A stretch of DNA of 64,000 nt. Origin: Lewinellaceae bacterium. GTDB lineage: Bacteria > Bacteroidota > Bacteroidia > Chitinophagales > Saprospiraceae. The DNA lies in NCBI GenBank assembly GCA_020636435.1, contig JACJXX010000002.1, positions 1-64,000 on the forward strand, in the 5' to 3' direction. This document shows positions 43,506 through 51,431 of this stretch, in pieces. The notes under the pieces were generated by a model that was not told the DNA's origin, made no database searches, and was given only the letters and a program-made list of their open reading frames with translations. Position 1 is the stretch's first letter. Every line of letters starts with the position of its first letter. Position numbers and translations under genes: made by a program.

Positions 43506-44753
43506 ATGGCCCATACGCTGCATTTCCAAGGCCGGCGCCTCCAGGGAGAGATCACCCTTGCCGGCTCCAAGAGCATTTCCAACAGGGTTTTGATTATCCG
43601 GGCCCTCTGCGAAGAAAATTTTTCGGTTCAGTCTCTGGCCACCGCCAGAGATACCGAGCTCCTGCTCCAACTGTTGGAAAGCAAAGAGGAAACCCGCGAT
43701 GCCGGCGCCGCCGGAACCACCTTCCGCTTTATGACGGCTTTTCTTTCTCGTCAGCCGGGAACACAAGTGCTCACCGGCACCGAGCGGATGAAGAACCGGC
43801 CCATAGGCGTGCTCGTCGATGCTCTTCGCCAACTGGGCGCGGAGATCAGCTACCTCGAAAAAGAAGGCTACCCGCCCCTGCGCATTGGCGCGGCTTCTAA
43901 CTTTGGGCATTCCACCAGGCTCTCTATTCCTGCCAGTACCAGCAGCCAGTACATTTCCGCCTTATTGCTCATTGCCCCTACCCTGCCCGGGGGGTTATCT
44001 CTGCATTTGCAGGGCAAGGTGGTTTCCCGCCCTTACATCGAGATGACGCTCAAGCTGATGCAGTACTTCGGCGCAGGACACAACTGGCAGGGAGACACCA
44101 TCCACATCCATCCCCAAAAATACCTGCCCCGCCCTTTCCTGGTAGAGGCCGACTGGTCGGCGGCATCTTATTACTATGCTATGGCTGCCTTCGCCGGAGA
44201 AGCCCACTTGCAACTCAATGGCTTGTTTGAAAACAGCGTGCAGGGAGACGCCGTGCTGGCGGAAATGATGAGGGCTTTTGGCGTCGAAACCACCTTCAAC
44301 GAAACGGGCATACTGCTGGCCAAACCCTCCTCCACTCTGCCCGCCCCTTTTGAATGGGACTTCCTTCTTTGCCCCGACCTGGCGCAAACCCTGGCGGTGG
44401 TTTGCTGCGGGCTGGGCGCCCGGGGCGTGTTTACCGGACTGGATACCTTACGGATTAAAGAAACGGACCGAATCGCCGCCCTGCAGGCAGAACTGGCAAA
44501 AGTACGCTGCCGCCTGGAGCCATTAGCCCCGGAGAAAGCGCCCCGCCCGGAGCGCCTGTATTTCCAAACCCAGGGCAAGGCTCGGGTGGAAGGCACTCCC
44601 TCCTTTGCCACCTATGAAGACCACCGCATGGCCATGGCTTTTGCGCCACTGGCGATGCTGGGGCCCATTCGAATAGAAGACCCCAGGGTAGTGGCAAAGT
44701 CGTATCCAGCCTTTTGGGAAGACCTCAGGAAGGTTGGTTTTGAAATCGAATAG
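43506..44753 (+). CDS. aroA: 3-phosphoshikimate 1-carboxyvinyltransferase
   Basis: 415 residues, EPSP synthase, sixth step of the shikimate pathway. Conserved sites: GSKSISNRVLI (PEP/S3P contacts), GAAGTTFRFMTAF, TGTERMKNRPIG, SQYISALLLIAP, and near the C-terminus RIKETDRI and YEDHRMAMAFAPL. Its N-terminal GTT variant (GAAGTTFR rather than GNAGTAMR) matches the Bacteroidota form. The TAG stop coincides with the start of a MITE-like repeat. Confidence 0.95.
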   Translation: MAHTLHFQGRRLQGEITLAGSKSISNRVLIIRALCEENFSVQSLATARDTELLLQLLESKEETRDAGAAGTTFRFMTAFLSRQPGTQVLTGTERMKNRPIGVLVDALRQLGAEISYLEKEGYPPLRIGAASNFGHSTRLSIPASTSSQYISALLLIAPTLPGGLSLHLQGKVVSRPYIEMTLKLMQYFGAGHNWQGDTIHIHPQKYLPRPFLVEADWSAASYYYAMAAFAGEAHLQLNGLFENSVQGDAVLAEMMRAFGVETTFNETGILLAKPSSTLPAPFEWDFLLCPDLAQTLAVVCCGLGARGVFTGLDTLRIKETDRIAALQAELAKVRCRLEPLAPEKAPRPERLYFQTQGKARVEGTPSFATYEDHRMAMAFAPLAMLGPIRIEDPRVVAKSYPAFWEDLRKVGFEIE

Positions 44754-44903
44754 TGACTATTTAGCATCATGATTGTATGACGCCTGGCGCAAAATTTTGT
44801 AAGCCACCCTTCCCCTCCCGAGGGGAATGAGAAGGGGTTCCAGCAGAAAAAGTCTACAAAATTTTGCGCCAGGTGTATTTCATGCCTTATGCTGAACAGT
44901 TAC
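44753..44903. repeat. MITE-like inverted-repeat element, 151 bp
   Basis: A 22-bp core inverted repeat (ACGCCTGGCGCAAAATTTTG at 44780-44799 and its complement to 44876, one mismatch) lies inside longer imperfect arms ending gtgactatttagcat (44753) and atgctgaacagttac (44889-44903). A related terminal piece (gtaactattcagcat) is found at 42122, suggesting a second copy or remnant. Confidence 0.85.
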
Positions 44904-44991
44904 ATCGAATAATAGAAATCAGCAAACAATATAGCCATTCATTCATTCATTCACTCATTTACTCAGTCCATATACCCATATCCGCCCACTC

Positions 44992-46185
44992 TTACCCATC
45001 CCCATCGCCCATTTCCAGGATTTTGATCTCCACGCGCTGGTTCTTCCTCCGTCCGTAGGGCGTCTTGTTGGAGGCAACAGGCTCCCGCTTTCCATAACCT
45101 TTGTATTGCAGCCGTTTCCGGGAAATACCCTTGGACGCCAGATAATCGGCTACTGCCTTAGCCCGGGCGGTGGACAACCGGTCGCAGTAATCATCGGGAG
45201 GCAGGCCGTTGGTGTGGCCGCCGATCTCGATAACCACATCGTTGTTGACTTCGAGAAAATCGTACACCTCGTCCAGGAAATTAAACGACTCTTTGTCTAT
45301 CCCGGAGCTATCCGCTTCGAAATAAAGCCTATCCAGCCGAATGGACAGGCCCTTGGCCATCTCAGAGCGTTTCACCCCGGCAATGGTTTTTTCCGGTTCG
45401 GCTTTGGGAGCCGGCGCCTTTGGCGTCGCCTGGGCAACTGGCGGTTTCTGGGGCTTCGGCGCGGGAGCAGCAGGTTTGGGAGGCTCTGCTTTAGCTATAT
45501 TCGGTTGCCTGGGTTCGGCGGAAACCGGATCTTCCGGCACCGGTTCGTTGCAGGGGATGGGCTGGATGGGCGAAGCATTGTCCACCAGGATGTTGCCGTT
45601 GTAAGGAAACAAGGTAGGCGTTTCGTAAAAAGCTTCTAAAGTGATGTAAGAGAAATCCGCTATGGGTTCAAACTTGAAGTTGTACTTCATCCATTGGTAC
45701 TTGCCGACCATGCCGGATTCGTCGAGTAAAAATTGCTTGTCGCAATGGCCGAAGCCGCCCCATATCCGCAGCTTCGCAGGGGTAATGTAGTTGGCCTGTT
45801 CGTTGTTGGCGCGGCTCAGGCTGATGTATAGCTCAGAGCGCGCCAGGTCGATACTGAACTCATAACACTGCCCTCTTTTAAGGGGGCGGCTGAGTTTTTG
45901 AGAGACGGCTTCCCAGGTATCGTTGTCCCTTACGACCATCCCCAGGTAAGTAGAACCGTGATTGGCAGGTTTGGTGACGCTGAATTCACCGCTGGGCTGA
46001 ACATCTGGAGGGGACTCTCCCGGAAAGCGATCCCCTCCGCAGTCGTACCAGCCTACCGGCTCTTTACTGTGCCGGGGCATGTCTTCAAAAGATGGGTTGG
46101 TCAGGTAGATAGCATCTCCCTGGCTAAGGGCGAAAGAACAACTGGCCATAACCAGGAGAAATAGCAACGGACTTCGTTTCCTCAT
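44992..46185 (-). CDS. OmpA family outer-membrane protein
   Basis: 397 residues from the ATG at 46183-46185 (signal peptide MRKRSPLLFLLVMASCSFALS-QG). An N-terminal domain (about 25-225) resembles a carbohydrate-binding beta-sandwich (NPSFEDMPRHSKEPVGWYDCGG...). A Pro/Ala-rich linker follows (about 230-285), then an OmpA peptidoglycan-binding domain (about 295-390; LYFEADSSGIDKES, IEIGGHTNGLPPD, RLSTARAKAVADYL, YGKREPVASN, RRKNQRVEIKI). It ties the outer membrane to the cell wall and may serve as a surface sensor. Confidence 0.92.
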   Translation of the reverse strand: MRKRSPLLFLLVMASCSFALSQGDAIYLTNPSFEDMPRHSKEPVGWYDCGGDRFPGESPPDVQPSGEFSVTKPANHGSTYLGMVVRDNDTWEAVSQKLSRPLKRGQCYEFSIDLARSELYISLSRANNEQANYITPAKLRIWGGFGHCDKQFLLDESGMVGKYQWMKYNFKFEPIADFSYITLEAFYETPTLFPYNGNILVDNASPIQPIPCNEPVPEDPVSAEPRQPNIAKAEPPKPAAPAPKPQKPPVAQATPKAPAPKAEPEKTIAGVKRSEMAKGLSIRLDRLYFEADSSGIDKESFNFLDEVYDFLEVNNDVVIEIGGHTNGLPPDDYCDRLSTARAKAVADYLASKGISRKRLQYKGYGKREPVASNKTPYGRRKNQRVEIKILEMGDGDG

Positions 46186-46454
46186 TTCAATTATTTGTTT
46201 TCTAAAACGATGTAGGAAACCGGCTGGATAACCCGGCAAATTCCTAAAACAAGGCGCTTTGTTTCAACTACCGCTTTTACAAAAGTCAGAATTTCTTGTC
46301 GCTTATAACGTTGCCGGCGGTACGAATTGTTGTAAAAACCGGCGGCTTGTTGAGGTTCAGGTATAGAAAATTACGCGAATTCCCTCAAAAAAGCAGGTTC
46401 TATTATTGCTCTTAACGCTTTTTTAAGGAAATACGGCTACCCAGCCTCCTGGAA

Positions 46455-47678
46455 TCAGCTAAAGGCATTGAAACCCGTAACATCCATGCCGGTGATCAGC
46501 AAGTGAATGTCATGGGTGCCTTCATAAGTTATCACCGATTCCAGGTTCATCATGTGCCGCATAATGGGGTATTCGCCGGTGATGCCCATGCCGCCATGGA
46601 TTTGCCGCGCTTCGCGGGCGATTTCCAGCGCCATCGCAACGTTATTGCGTTTGGCCATTGAAATCTGGGCGGGCGTGGCTTTGCCCTGGTTGGCCAGTTG
46701 CCCGAGGCGCCAGGCCAACAGCTGGGCTTTGGTTATCTCGGTAATCATTTCAGCGAGCTTCTTTTGAGTGAGCTGAAACTGCCCGATCGGCTTGTCGAAC
46801 TGGTGGCGTTCCTGTGAATAGCGCAGAGCGGAATCGTAGCAATCCATAGCGGCGCCTATAGCTCCCCAGGCAATGCCGTAACGGGCCTTAGACAAGCAGG
46901 ACAAGGGGCCGCGCAAGCCCCGAACCTCCGGAAATACGTTTTTCTTGGGCACCCGCACGTCCTCGAAGACCAGCTCTCCGGTGACGGAAGCGCGCAACGA
47001 CCATTTGCCGTGGATTTCCGGGGCGGAGTACCCTTTCATGTCCTTTTCTACAACCATGCCCAGTATTTTGCCTTCTTCATTCTTTGCCCACACTACGGCA
47101 ATATCGGCTACCGGAGCGTTCGTAATCCACATTTTGGCGCCGTTGAGGATGTAGGCGTCTCCATCGTCTTTGACGCGGGTAACCATTCCGCTGGGGTTGG
47201 AGCCGTGGTCGGGCTCGGTCAGGCCGAAACAGCCGATCAGTTCTCCCGCGCCAAGCTTGGGCAGGTATTTGCGCTTCTGCTCTTCCGACCCGTATTTAAA
47301 GATCGGGTACATCACCAGCGAACCCTGCACGGAAGCCATGGAGCGAATGCCGGAATCCCCGCGCTCCAGTTCCTGCATGATCACGCCATAAGCCATCTCG
47401 TCCATGCCTCCGCCTCCGTATTCCAGCGGCAGGCTGGGGCCAAAAGCGCCGATCTCCGCCAGCCCTTTAAACAGGTGGACAGGGCACTCGGCACGTTCGG
47501 CATACGCTTCAATGACCGGGCTCACTTCCTGCTTGACCCAAGTGCGCACGGCATCGCGGGCCAGGAGGTGGTCGTCATCGAGCAGTTCGTCGATGAGGTA
47601 GTAATCATGCCCCTGAAAGGGGTCTTCTTTAGTTTTCTTTGCGATGGCGCTGTGGGCGCCGTTGTTGTTGCTATCCAT
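46455..47678 (-). CDS. Glutaryl-CoA dehydrogenase-like acyl-CoA dehydrogenase
   Basis: 407 residues with the full ACAD fold: FGPSLPLEYGGGGMDEMAYGVIMQELERGDSG, GCFGLTEPDHGSNPSGM (FAD/substrate), KMWITNAPVADIAVVWAK, KARYGIAWGAIGAAMDCYDSALRYSQERHQFDKPIGQFQL, and the catalytic Glu in YEGTHDIHLLITG. The RSMASVQGSLVMYPI and YEGTHDIH motifs match glutaryl-CoA dehydrogenase, which oxidatively decarboxylates glutaryl-CoA in lysine and tryptophan breakdown. Confidence 0.9.
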   Translation of the reverse strand: MDSNNNGAHSAIAKKTKEDPFQGHDYYLIDELLDDDHLLARDAVRTWVKQEVSPVIEAYAERAECPVHLFKGLAEIGAFGPSLPLEYGGGGMDEMAYGVIMQELERGDSGIRSMASVQGSLVMYPIFKYGSEEQKRKYLPKLGAGELIGCFGLTEPDHGSNPSGMVTRVKDDGDAYILNGAKMWITNAPVADIAVVWAKNEEGKILGMVVEKDMKGYSAPEIHGKWSLRASVTGELVFEDVRVPKKNVFPEVRGLRGPLSCLSKARYGIAWGAIGAAMDCYDSALRYSQERHQFDKPIGQFQLTQKKLAEMITEITKAQLLAWRLGQLANQGKATPAQISMAKRNNVAMALEIAREARQIHGGMGITGEYPIMRHMMNLESVITYEGTHDIHLLITGMDVTGFNAFS

Positions 47679-47835
47679 TGGTTATATTTTGGATTTTGGT
47701 TAGGATCTTTGATCACCGCAAAGGTAAACATTTCGGTACTTCTTCGCTCAATTCCGGTAAAGATGCTACGGAATTATGGCCATATCAGAGGTATTATTCC
47801 TTATTTTGGCGCTTCAAATAACGATATCGCTAAAT

Positions 47836-48324
47836 ATGGCCACCATTGCACTCGAAGGGATGCGCTTTTACGCCTACCACGGCTACTACGAGGAAGAACG
47901 AACCCTCGGCAACGAGTTTATTCTCGATGTATATGTCAATACCGAGATCGTGCTCACCACATTGGTCGATGACCTGCACGCCGACCTGGACGAGGTCGAA
48001 GAGATGCTGAAAGCAGGGGACATGTCGCTGAAAGATATCGGCATCAAAAGGGGAAAAAAACCCGAAGATGACAAGCACCGGCCCACGACGGTCAATTACG
48101 AAACCGTATACCTCCTTTGCCAGGCCGTAATGAGAGAGCCTTCTCACCTGCTGGAACCGCTGGTGGATAGCATAGCCGACCGCATCACCGACTACTTCGA
48201 TAACGTCGAGGGGGTATTGGTGCGCCTGAAAAAACTCAATCCGCCTCTTGGCGGCAGGGTGGCCAGCGCCTGGGTAATGACGTCTAAAGGGGAAATTGAA
48301 ATTCCTATGTTTGGCGGGGAATAA
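47836..48324 (+). CDS. folB: Dihydroneopterin aldolase with internal insertion
   Basis: About 162 residues from the ATG at 47836. FolB forms 6-hydroxymethyl-dihydropterin in folate synthesis. Visible sites: ALEGMRFYAYHGYYEEERTLGNEF with catalytic Glu, VNYETVYLLCQAVM, and the Lys in VRLKKLNPP. The protein is longer than the usual about 120 residues because of a ~38-residue acidic, charged insertion between the first strand pair and VNYE (DLHADLDEVEEML...RGKKPEDDKH). The 20 residues before the chosen Met are hydrophobic and outside the family. Confidence 0.88.
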   Translation: MATIALEGMRFYAYHGYYEEERTLGNEFILDVYVNTEIVLTTLVDDLHADLDEVEEMLKAGDMSLKDIGIKRGKKPEDDKHRPTTVNYETVYLLCQAVMREPSHLLEPLVDSIADRITDYFDNVEGVLVRLKKLNPPLGGRVASAWVMTSKGEIEIPMFGGE

Positions 48325-48346
48325 ATTTCCGCCTGCTTTCGCCAGG

Positions 48347-48511
48347 AATTCCCGCTTTAGAATGCCACTAAAACACCAAGGCACAAAATCCCACGACGAT
48401 AGATATCGGGAAGTGCGGATTTGGTGCCTGCCCGTGAGGCCACAGCCGAGCAGGCAGGTTTTTGTGCTTTAGTGGCGGATTTTTCGGCGTAGTTTCCTCA
48501 AAGCGGGAATT
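48347..48511. repeat. MITE-like inverted-repeat element, 165 bp
   Basis: Ends aattcccgctttag (48347) and the complement of aaagcgggaatt (48500-48511) pair; inside, gccactaaa...caccaa and gtgctttagtggc pair again, and a Gly/Cys-rich central hairpin (tgcctgcc...gcaggca) forms the tip. It fills the gap between folB and the DUF4197 gene. Confidence 0.75.
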
Positions 48512-48571
48512 GCTGTGCTTTCGCCCGGGCACCCACATGTCCTTTTGCACACAAAAACTTATAAAATAATG

Positions 48572-49285
48572 ATGAAAAAAATTACTGCTCTTTTGATAAT
48601 CGCCTCCCTGATGGGCTGTACCGCCCAACAGATACAGAGCACCCTCGACACCCTGGCCGGCGCTCAGGGGCTGACCTCCGCCGAAGTAGGGGCGGGGCTG
48701 AAGCAGGCGCTGGAATTTGGCATCAGCGAAGGCGCAGAACGCCTCTCCCGGCAAGACGGTTACTTTAAAAGCCCCTACAAGATACTGCTGCCGCCGGAAG
48801 CCAGAAAGATCACCGATAAACTGCAAAACGTGCCCGGGTTCAGGTCAGTGGAAGAGACGATCCTCGAAAAGATCAACCGGGGCGCGGAAGACGCCGCTAA
48901 AAAGGCGAAACCCATTTTTGTCAGCGCCATCAAACAGATGACCTTCGCCGATGCCATGAATATCCTCATGGGGCAGGATGACGCCGCCACCCAGTATCTT
49001 CATCGCACCACCTTTGATGCCCTTTACCAGGAGTTCAACCCGGTAATCGTGGAATCGCTGGACAAGTTCAATGCACGCCAATACTGGGCTGACGCTGTCA
49101 ATACCTACAACAGCCTGCCTCTGGTGGAAAAAGCCAACCCCGACCTCGGCGACTACGTCACCCAGGAAGCGCTCAAAGGGTTGTTTGCTATGGTGGAAAA
49201 GAAAGAACGCAACATCCGCAATGACATCAGCGCCCGTACGACGGACTTGCTGAAAAAGGTATTTGCCAAGCAGGATAATAAATGA
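48572..49285 (+). CDS. DUF4197 lipoprotein
   Basis: About 237 residues from the ATG at 48572 (an ATG one codon earlier is equivalent). Lipoprotein signal MKKITALLIIASLMGC-TAQQ. The rest is the DUF4197 fold: AGLKQALEFGISEGAERL, YKILLPPEARKITDKLQNVPGF and the repeated helical AMNILMGQDDAATQYLHRTTFDALYQEF. The family is common in Bacteroidota and of unknown function, probably an envelope helical-bundle protein. Confidence 0.9.
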   Translation: MKKITALLIIASLMGCTAQQIQSTLDTLAGAQGLTSAEVGAGLKQALEFGISEGAERLSRQDGYFKSPYKILLPPEARKITDKLQNVPGFRSVEETILEKINRGAEDAAKKAKPIFVSAIKQMTFADAMNILMGQDDAATQYLHRTTFDALYQEFNPVIVESLDKFNARQYWADAVNTYNSLPLVEKANPDLGDYVTQEALKGLFAMVEKKERNIRNDISARTTDLLKKVFAKQDNK

Positions 49286-49328
49286 CAGAAGGATTGGCCG
49301 ACCTGCCGAACCGCAGCTGATCTTTATA

Positions 49329-49477
49329 CACATTTAACCAATTGTGCTAGTTAAATTCTCCGATGCCCGGAATTTGGGCATCCCTCGCGCCGCCTCCCGG
49401 CCTCCTAAAGGAGGTGCAGCCTCCCAGATGCCCAAATTCCGGAGCTTTGAAAAAACTAGCACAACTGGTACATTTAT
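49329..49477. repeat. MITE-like inverted-repeat element, 149 bp
   Basis: Ends acatttaaccaattgtgctag (49330) and ctagcacaactggtacattt (49456-49475) are inverted; an inner pair gatgcccggaatttgggcat/gatgcccaaattccgg forms a second stem. Non-coding. Confidence 0.8.
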
Positions 49478-49493
49478 TAAAAACAAACAGCTT

Positions 49494-49640
49494 TAACTTG
49501 CCGGGTTTCGCGCCAGGCTCTGGTTTGGCTAACCCGGCAGAGTTTATCGGAAATCCAGCAGAGTGGCTATGGCTATCGCTTCGATAAACGCTGCCGGGTT
49601 CAGCTAAGCGGGATTACCCCGTAGACCCGGCAGGTTGAAC
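49494..49640. repeat. Palindromic repeat cluster, copy of repeat E
   Basis: Several CCGGCAG-type arms pair (gccgggtt/aacccggcag; gagtttatcgg/cgataaacgc). The last part (49586-49640) is the inverted homologue of 13632-13685, sharing aacctgccggg and gaacccggcagcgttt in reverse. No gene in 49286-49893 otherwise. Confidence 0.65.
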
Positions 49641-49893
49641 TCGTCAATAGTACGATGTGAAAGCTGCATGCTTCTTTTTTAAACACAGGATTGGCAGAAT
49701 CCTCCCCCGCGTTTTGAGGTACGCCTAAAAAAAACTCCCGAATTGTGGACAACCCGGGAGAGCAAATCAAAAAACAGCAGGATATAGTTTTTTTCGGCTA
49801 TTTCCGGCGATTGCCGGAAATAGCCAAATACATGGCAATCACAATGCCTGTTATTAAAACAAAAGGAAAGCTTTTGTTTCAACAGGCTCCGCA

Positions 49894-50628
49894 CTACATG
49901 TCGCTGATCCTTCGGATGACCTGGTAAATCCGGGTGTATTCGTTCACTTCTTCCACAAAGGGGTCGTGCTCCAGGTGGTTGGCGGAGATCATTTTGAGGT
50001 GGGTCACCCTGCCTCTTGAATCCGTGACACCCTGCACGTACTTCACCCAAAGCTGCCCATTGCTTTTCACGGCGTAGATTTTGTTGTCTCTGATCTCGTA
50101 AACGCTGCCGATTTCCCGGCAGATGACCATATCGCCGTCCATAATGACGGGCTCCATACTGTTGCCATTGATAGGAAAAGCGACCATGCCGCTGCCGGAA
50201 AGGCCGGGCAGGCTAAAAAACTCGATATTTTCCCTCGCAAAGCCACCGACATCGACCGAGGCGCCGGCGAATGCCTGCGTAGTGGTAAAGAGGATATTCC
50301 CGTGATAGCCCATCTGCTCTTCGGCCATGGACGGCTTTGGCATTTCAATGCCAAAAGGATCGCCCTCGCCGTCCAGCATATATGACTCGTTGACGCCATA
50401 CTCCTGGCAGAGCGTCCTGGCGTGGCGGTAGTCTATGCATCTTTTGTCATCGGGGTTGAGGAAAGCGCGGATAATATGGCCGTAGGCGCGGTTGCCCAGG
50501 ATGCGTTCCGCGAAATCGCCCATGCCCTTGCCGCTGCGGTCATTCTTGACGATCTCGCCCCTGTCTTCCAACATTTGAAATACCTTGATAAAGCGCTCAT
50601 TGAGCTCGAGCCTGTCTTCTCTGATCAT
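49894..50628 (-). CDS. S24/LexA-like transcriptional repressor
   Basis: 244 residues. The N-terminal half (about 1-100) contains a helical DNA-binding region of the phage-repressor type (ERFIKVFQMLEDRGEIVKND, AERILGNRAYGHIIRAFL). The C-terminal half is an S24 peptidase fold with Ser157 in FPINGNSMEP and Lys196 in LWVKYV, the pair used in LexA/CI-type latent proteases. The usual Ala-Gly autolysis bond is not obvious (an AGAS at 121-124 is the closest). Upstream lie three TAAAACAAAA boxes and a palindrome, suggesting autoregulation. It could control stress or defence genes not seen here. Confidence 0.82.
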   Translation of the reverse strand: MIREDRLELNERFIKVFQMLEDRGEIVKNDRSGKGMGDFAERILGNRAYGHIIRAFLNPDDKRCIDYRHARTLCQEYGVNESYMLDGEGDPFGIEMPKPSMAEEQMGYHGNILFTTTQAFAGASVDVGGFARENIEFFSLPGLSGSGMVAFPINGNSMEPVIMDGDMVICREIGSVYEIRDNKIYAVKSNGQLWVKYVQGVTDSRGRVTHLKMISANHLEHDPFVEEVNEYTRIYQVIRRISDM

Positions 50629-50644
50629 GATAAGGGTTTTCGTT

Positions 50645-50710
50645 TAAAACAAAAGCCAAATATTTGGTTGGCAAGTTAAAACAAAAAAATTTATAAAACA
50701 AAAAAATTTA
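50645..50710. promoter_or_regulatory. Three TAAAACAAAA boxes and a 12-bp palindrome
   Basis: TAAAACAAAA occurs at 50645, 50677 and 50694 (the last two inside a duplicated 17-mer), all just upstream of the S24-type repressor start, and CCAAATATTTGG (50656-50667) is a perfect palindrome between them. The set looks like an operator region for the repressor itself. Confidence 0.5.
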
Positions 50711-50747
50711 ACCCTTATTGTATATATTTTTTCAGGGACACCGGAAC

Positions 50748-50845
50748 GTACACCGTACACCGTACACCGTACATCCTACATCGTACACCGTACACCGTAC
50801 ACCGTACATCGTACATCGTACATCCTACACCGTACATCCTACACC
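50748..50845. repeat. Heptamer array GTACACC, 14 units
   Basis: Fourteen exact 7-bp registers (gtacacc, gtacatc, ctacatc, ctacacc) run up to and over the stop codon of the membrane protein; the reverse-strand TAG is the cta of the last unit (50839-50841). Confidence 0.96.
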
Positions 50846-51297
50846 GTCCCCCGGTTTCGGGTCCGCCACACCGAGACGATCAGCCGGAAGGGAAAAGCCA
50901 CACAGCTGATGATGCTGCCGGTGCCGAAGAGCAGCATTTCGCTGCGGATATAGTCTACCATATTATTCCGGCGGTGGTAGGGCAGGTTGCCGACCAGGGC
51001 GTCCAGGCCTTCTTCATCGATGAACACCTGAAAGTGGTGCAACTCCTGTACGAGATAAAAAACGAAGGGTATGCACAAGAATACGAAAACAACTTTGACC
51101 GGCTGCAGGCGGGCGAGAAAGGTAAACGGCAACAAAAACAAATACCGGGTAACGGTAATGGCCGTCACAATGTATACGATATTGATAAACAAGAAGGGGT
51201 AGCCCTCCAACTCATAAACGATCGGCAAAAGCACAACCAGGGCAACCACTATCGTGAATGCCCAGAAAAGGATTTCCAGTAAAGCTTTTCTCTTCAT
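50839..51297 (-). CDS. Hypothetical membrane protein
   Basis: 152 residues from the ATG at 51295-51297 (codons upstream are repeat-derived). About four membrane segments: AFTIVVALVVLLPIVY, PFLFINIVYIVTAITV, VVFVFLCIPFVFYLV and GTGSIISCVAFPFRLI. I do not recognise the family. It is flanked on both sides by GTACACC-type arrays and its stop is inside one of them. Confidence 0.7.
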   Translation of the reverse strand: MKRKALLEILFWAFTIVVALVVLLPIVYELEGYPFLFINIVYIVTAITVTRYLFLLPFTFLARLQPVKVVFVFLCIPFVFYLVQELHHFQVFIDEEGLDALVGNLPYHRRNNMVDYIRSEMLLFGTGSIISCVAFPFRLIVSVWRTRNRGTV

Positions 51298-51379
51298 GGG
51301 GATTTTTTTGGCGCATAGCCCGAAGTAATAGGAAACCATCCGGGCCGGCGGAAAGTTCATGAGGACAGGTTCTGGCCTC

Positions 51380-51428
51380 ATACACCGTACACCGTACACC
51401 CTACACCGTACACCGCACACCCTACACC
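51380..51428. repeat. Heptamer array GTACACC, 7 units
   Basis: Seven units (ctacacc, gtacacc, gcacacc) between the membrane protein and the M36 protease; the array ends 3 bp from the protease stop codon (TAG, 51432-51434). Confidence 0.93.
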
Positions 51429-51431
51429 GTA

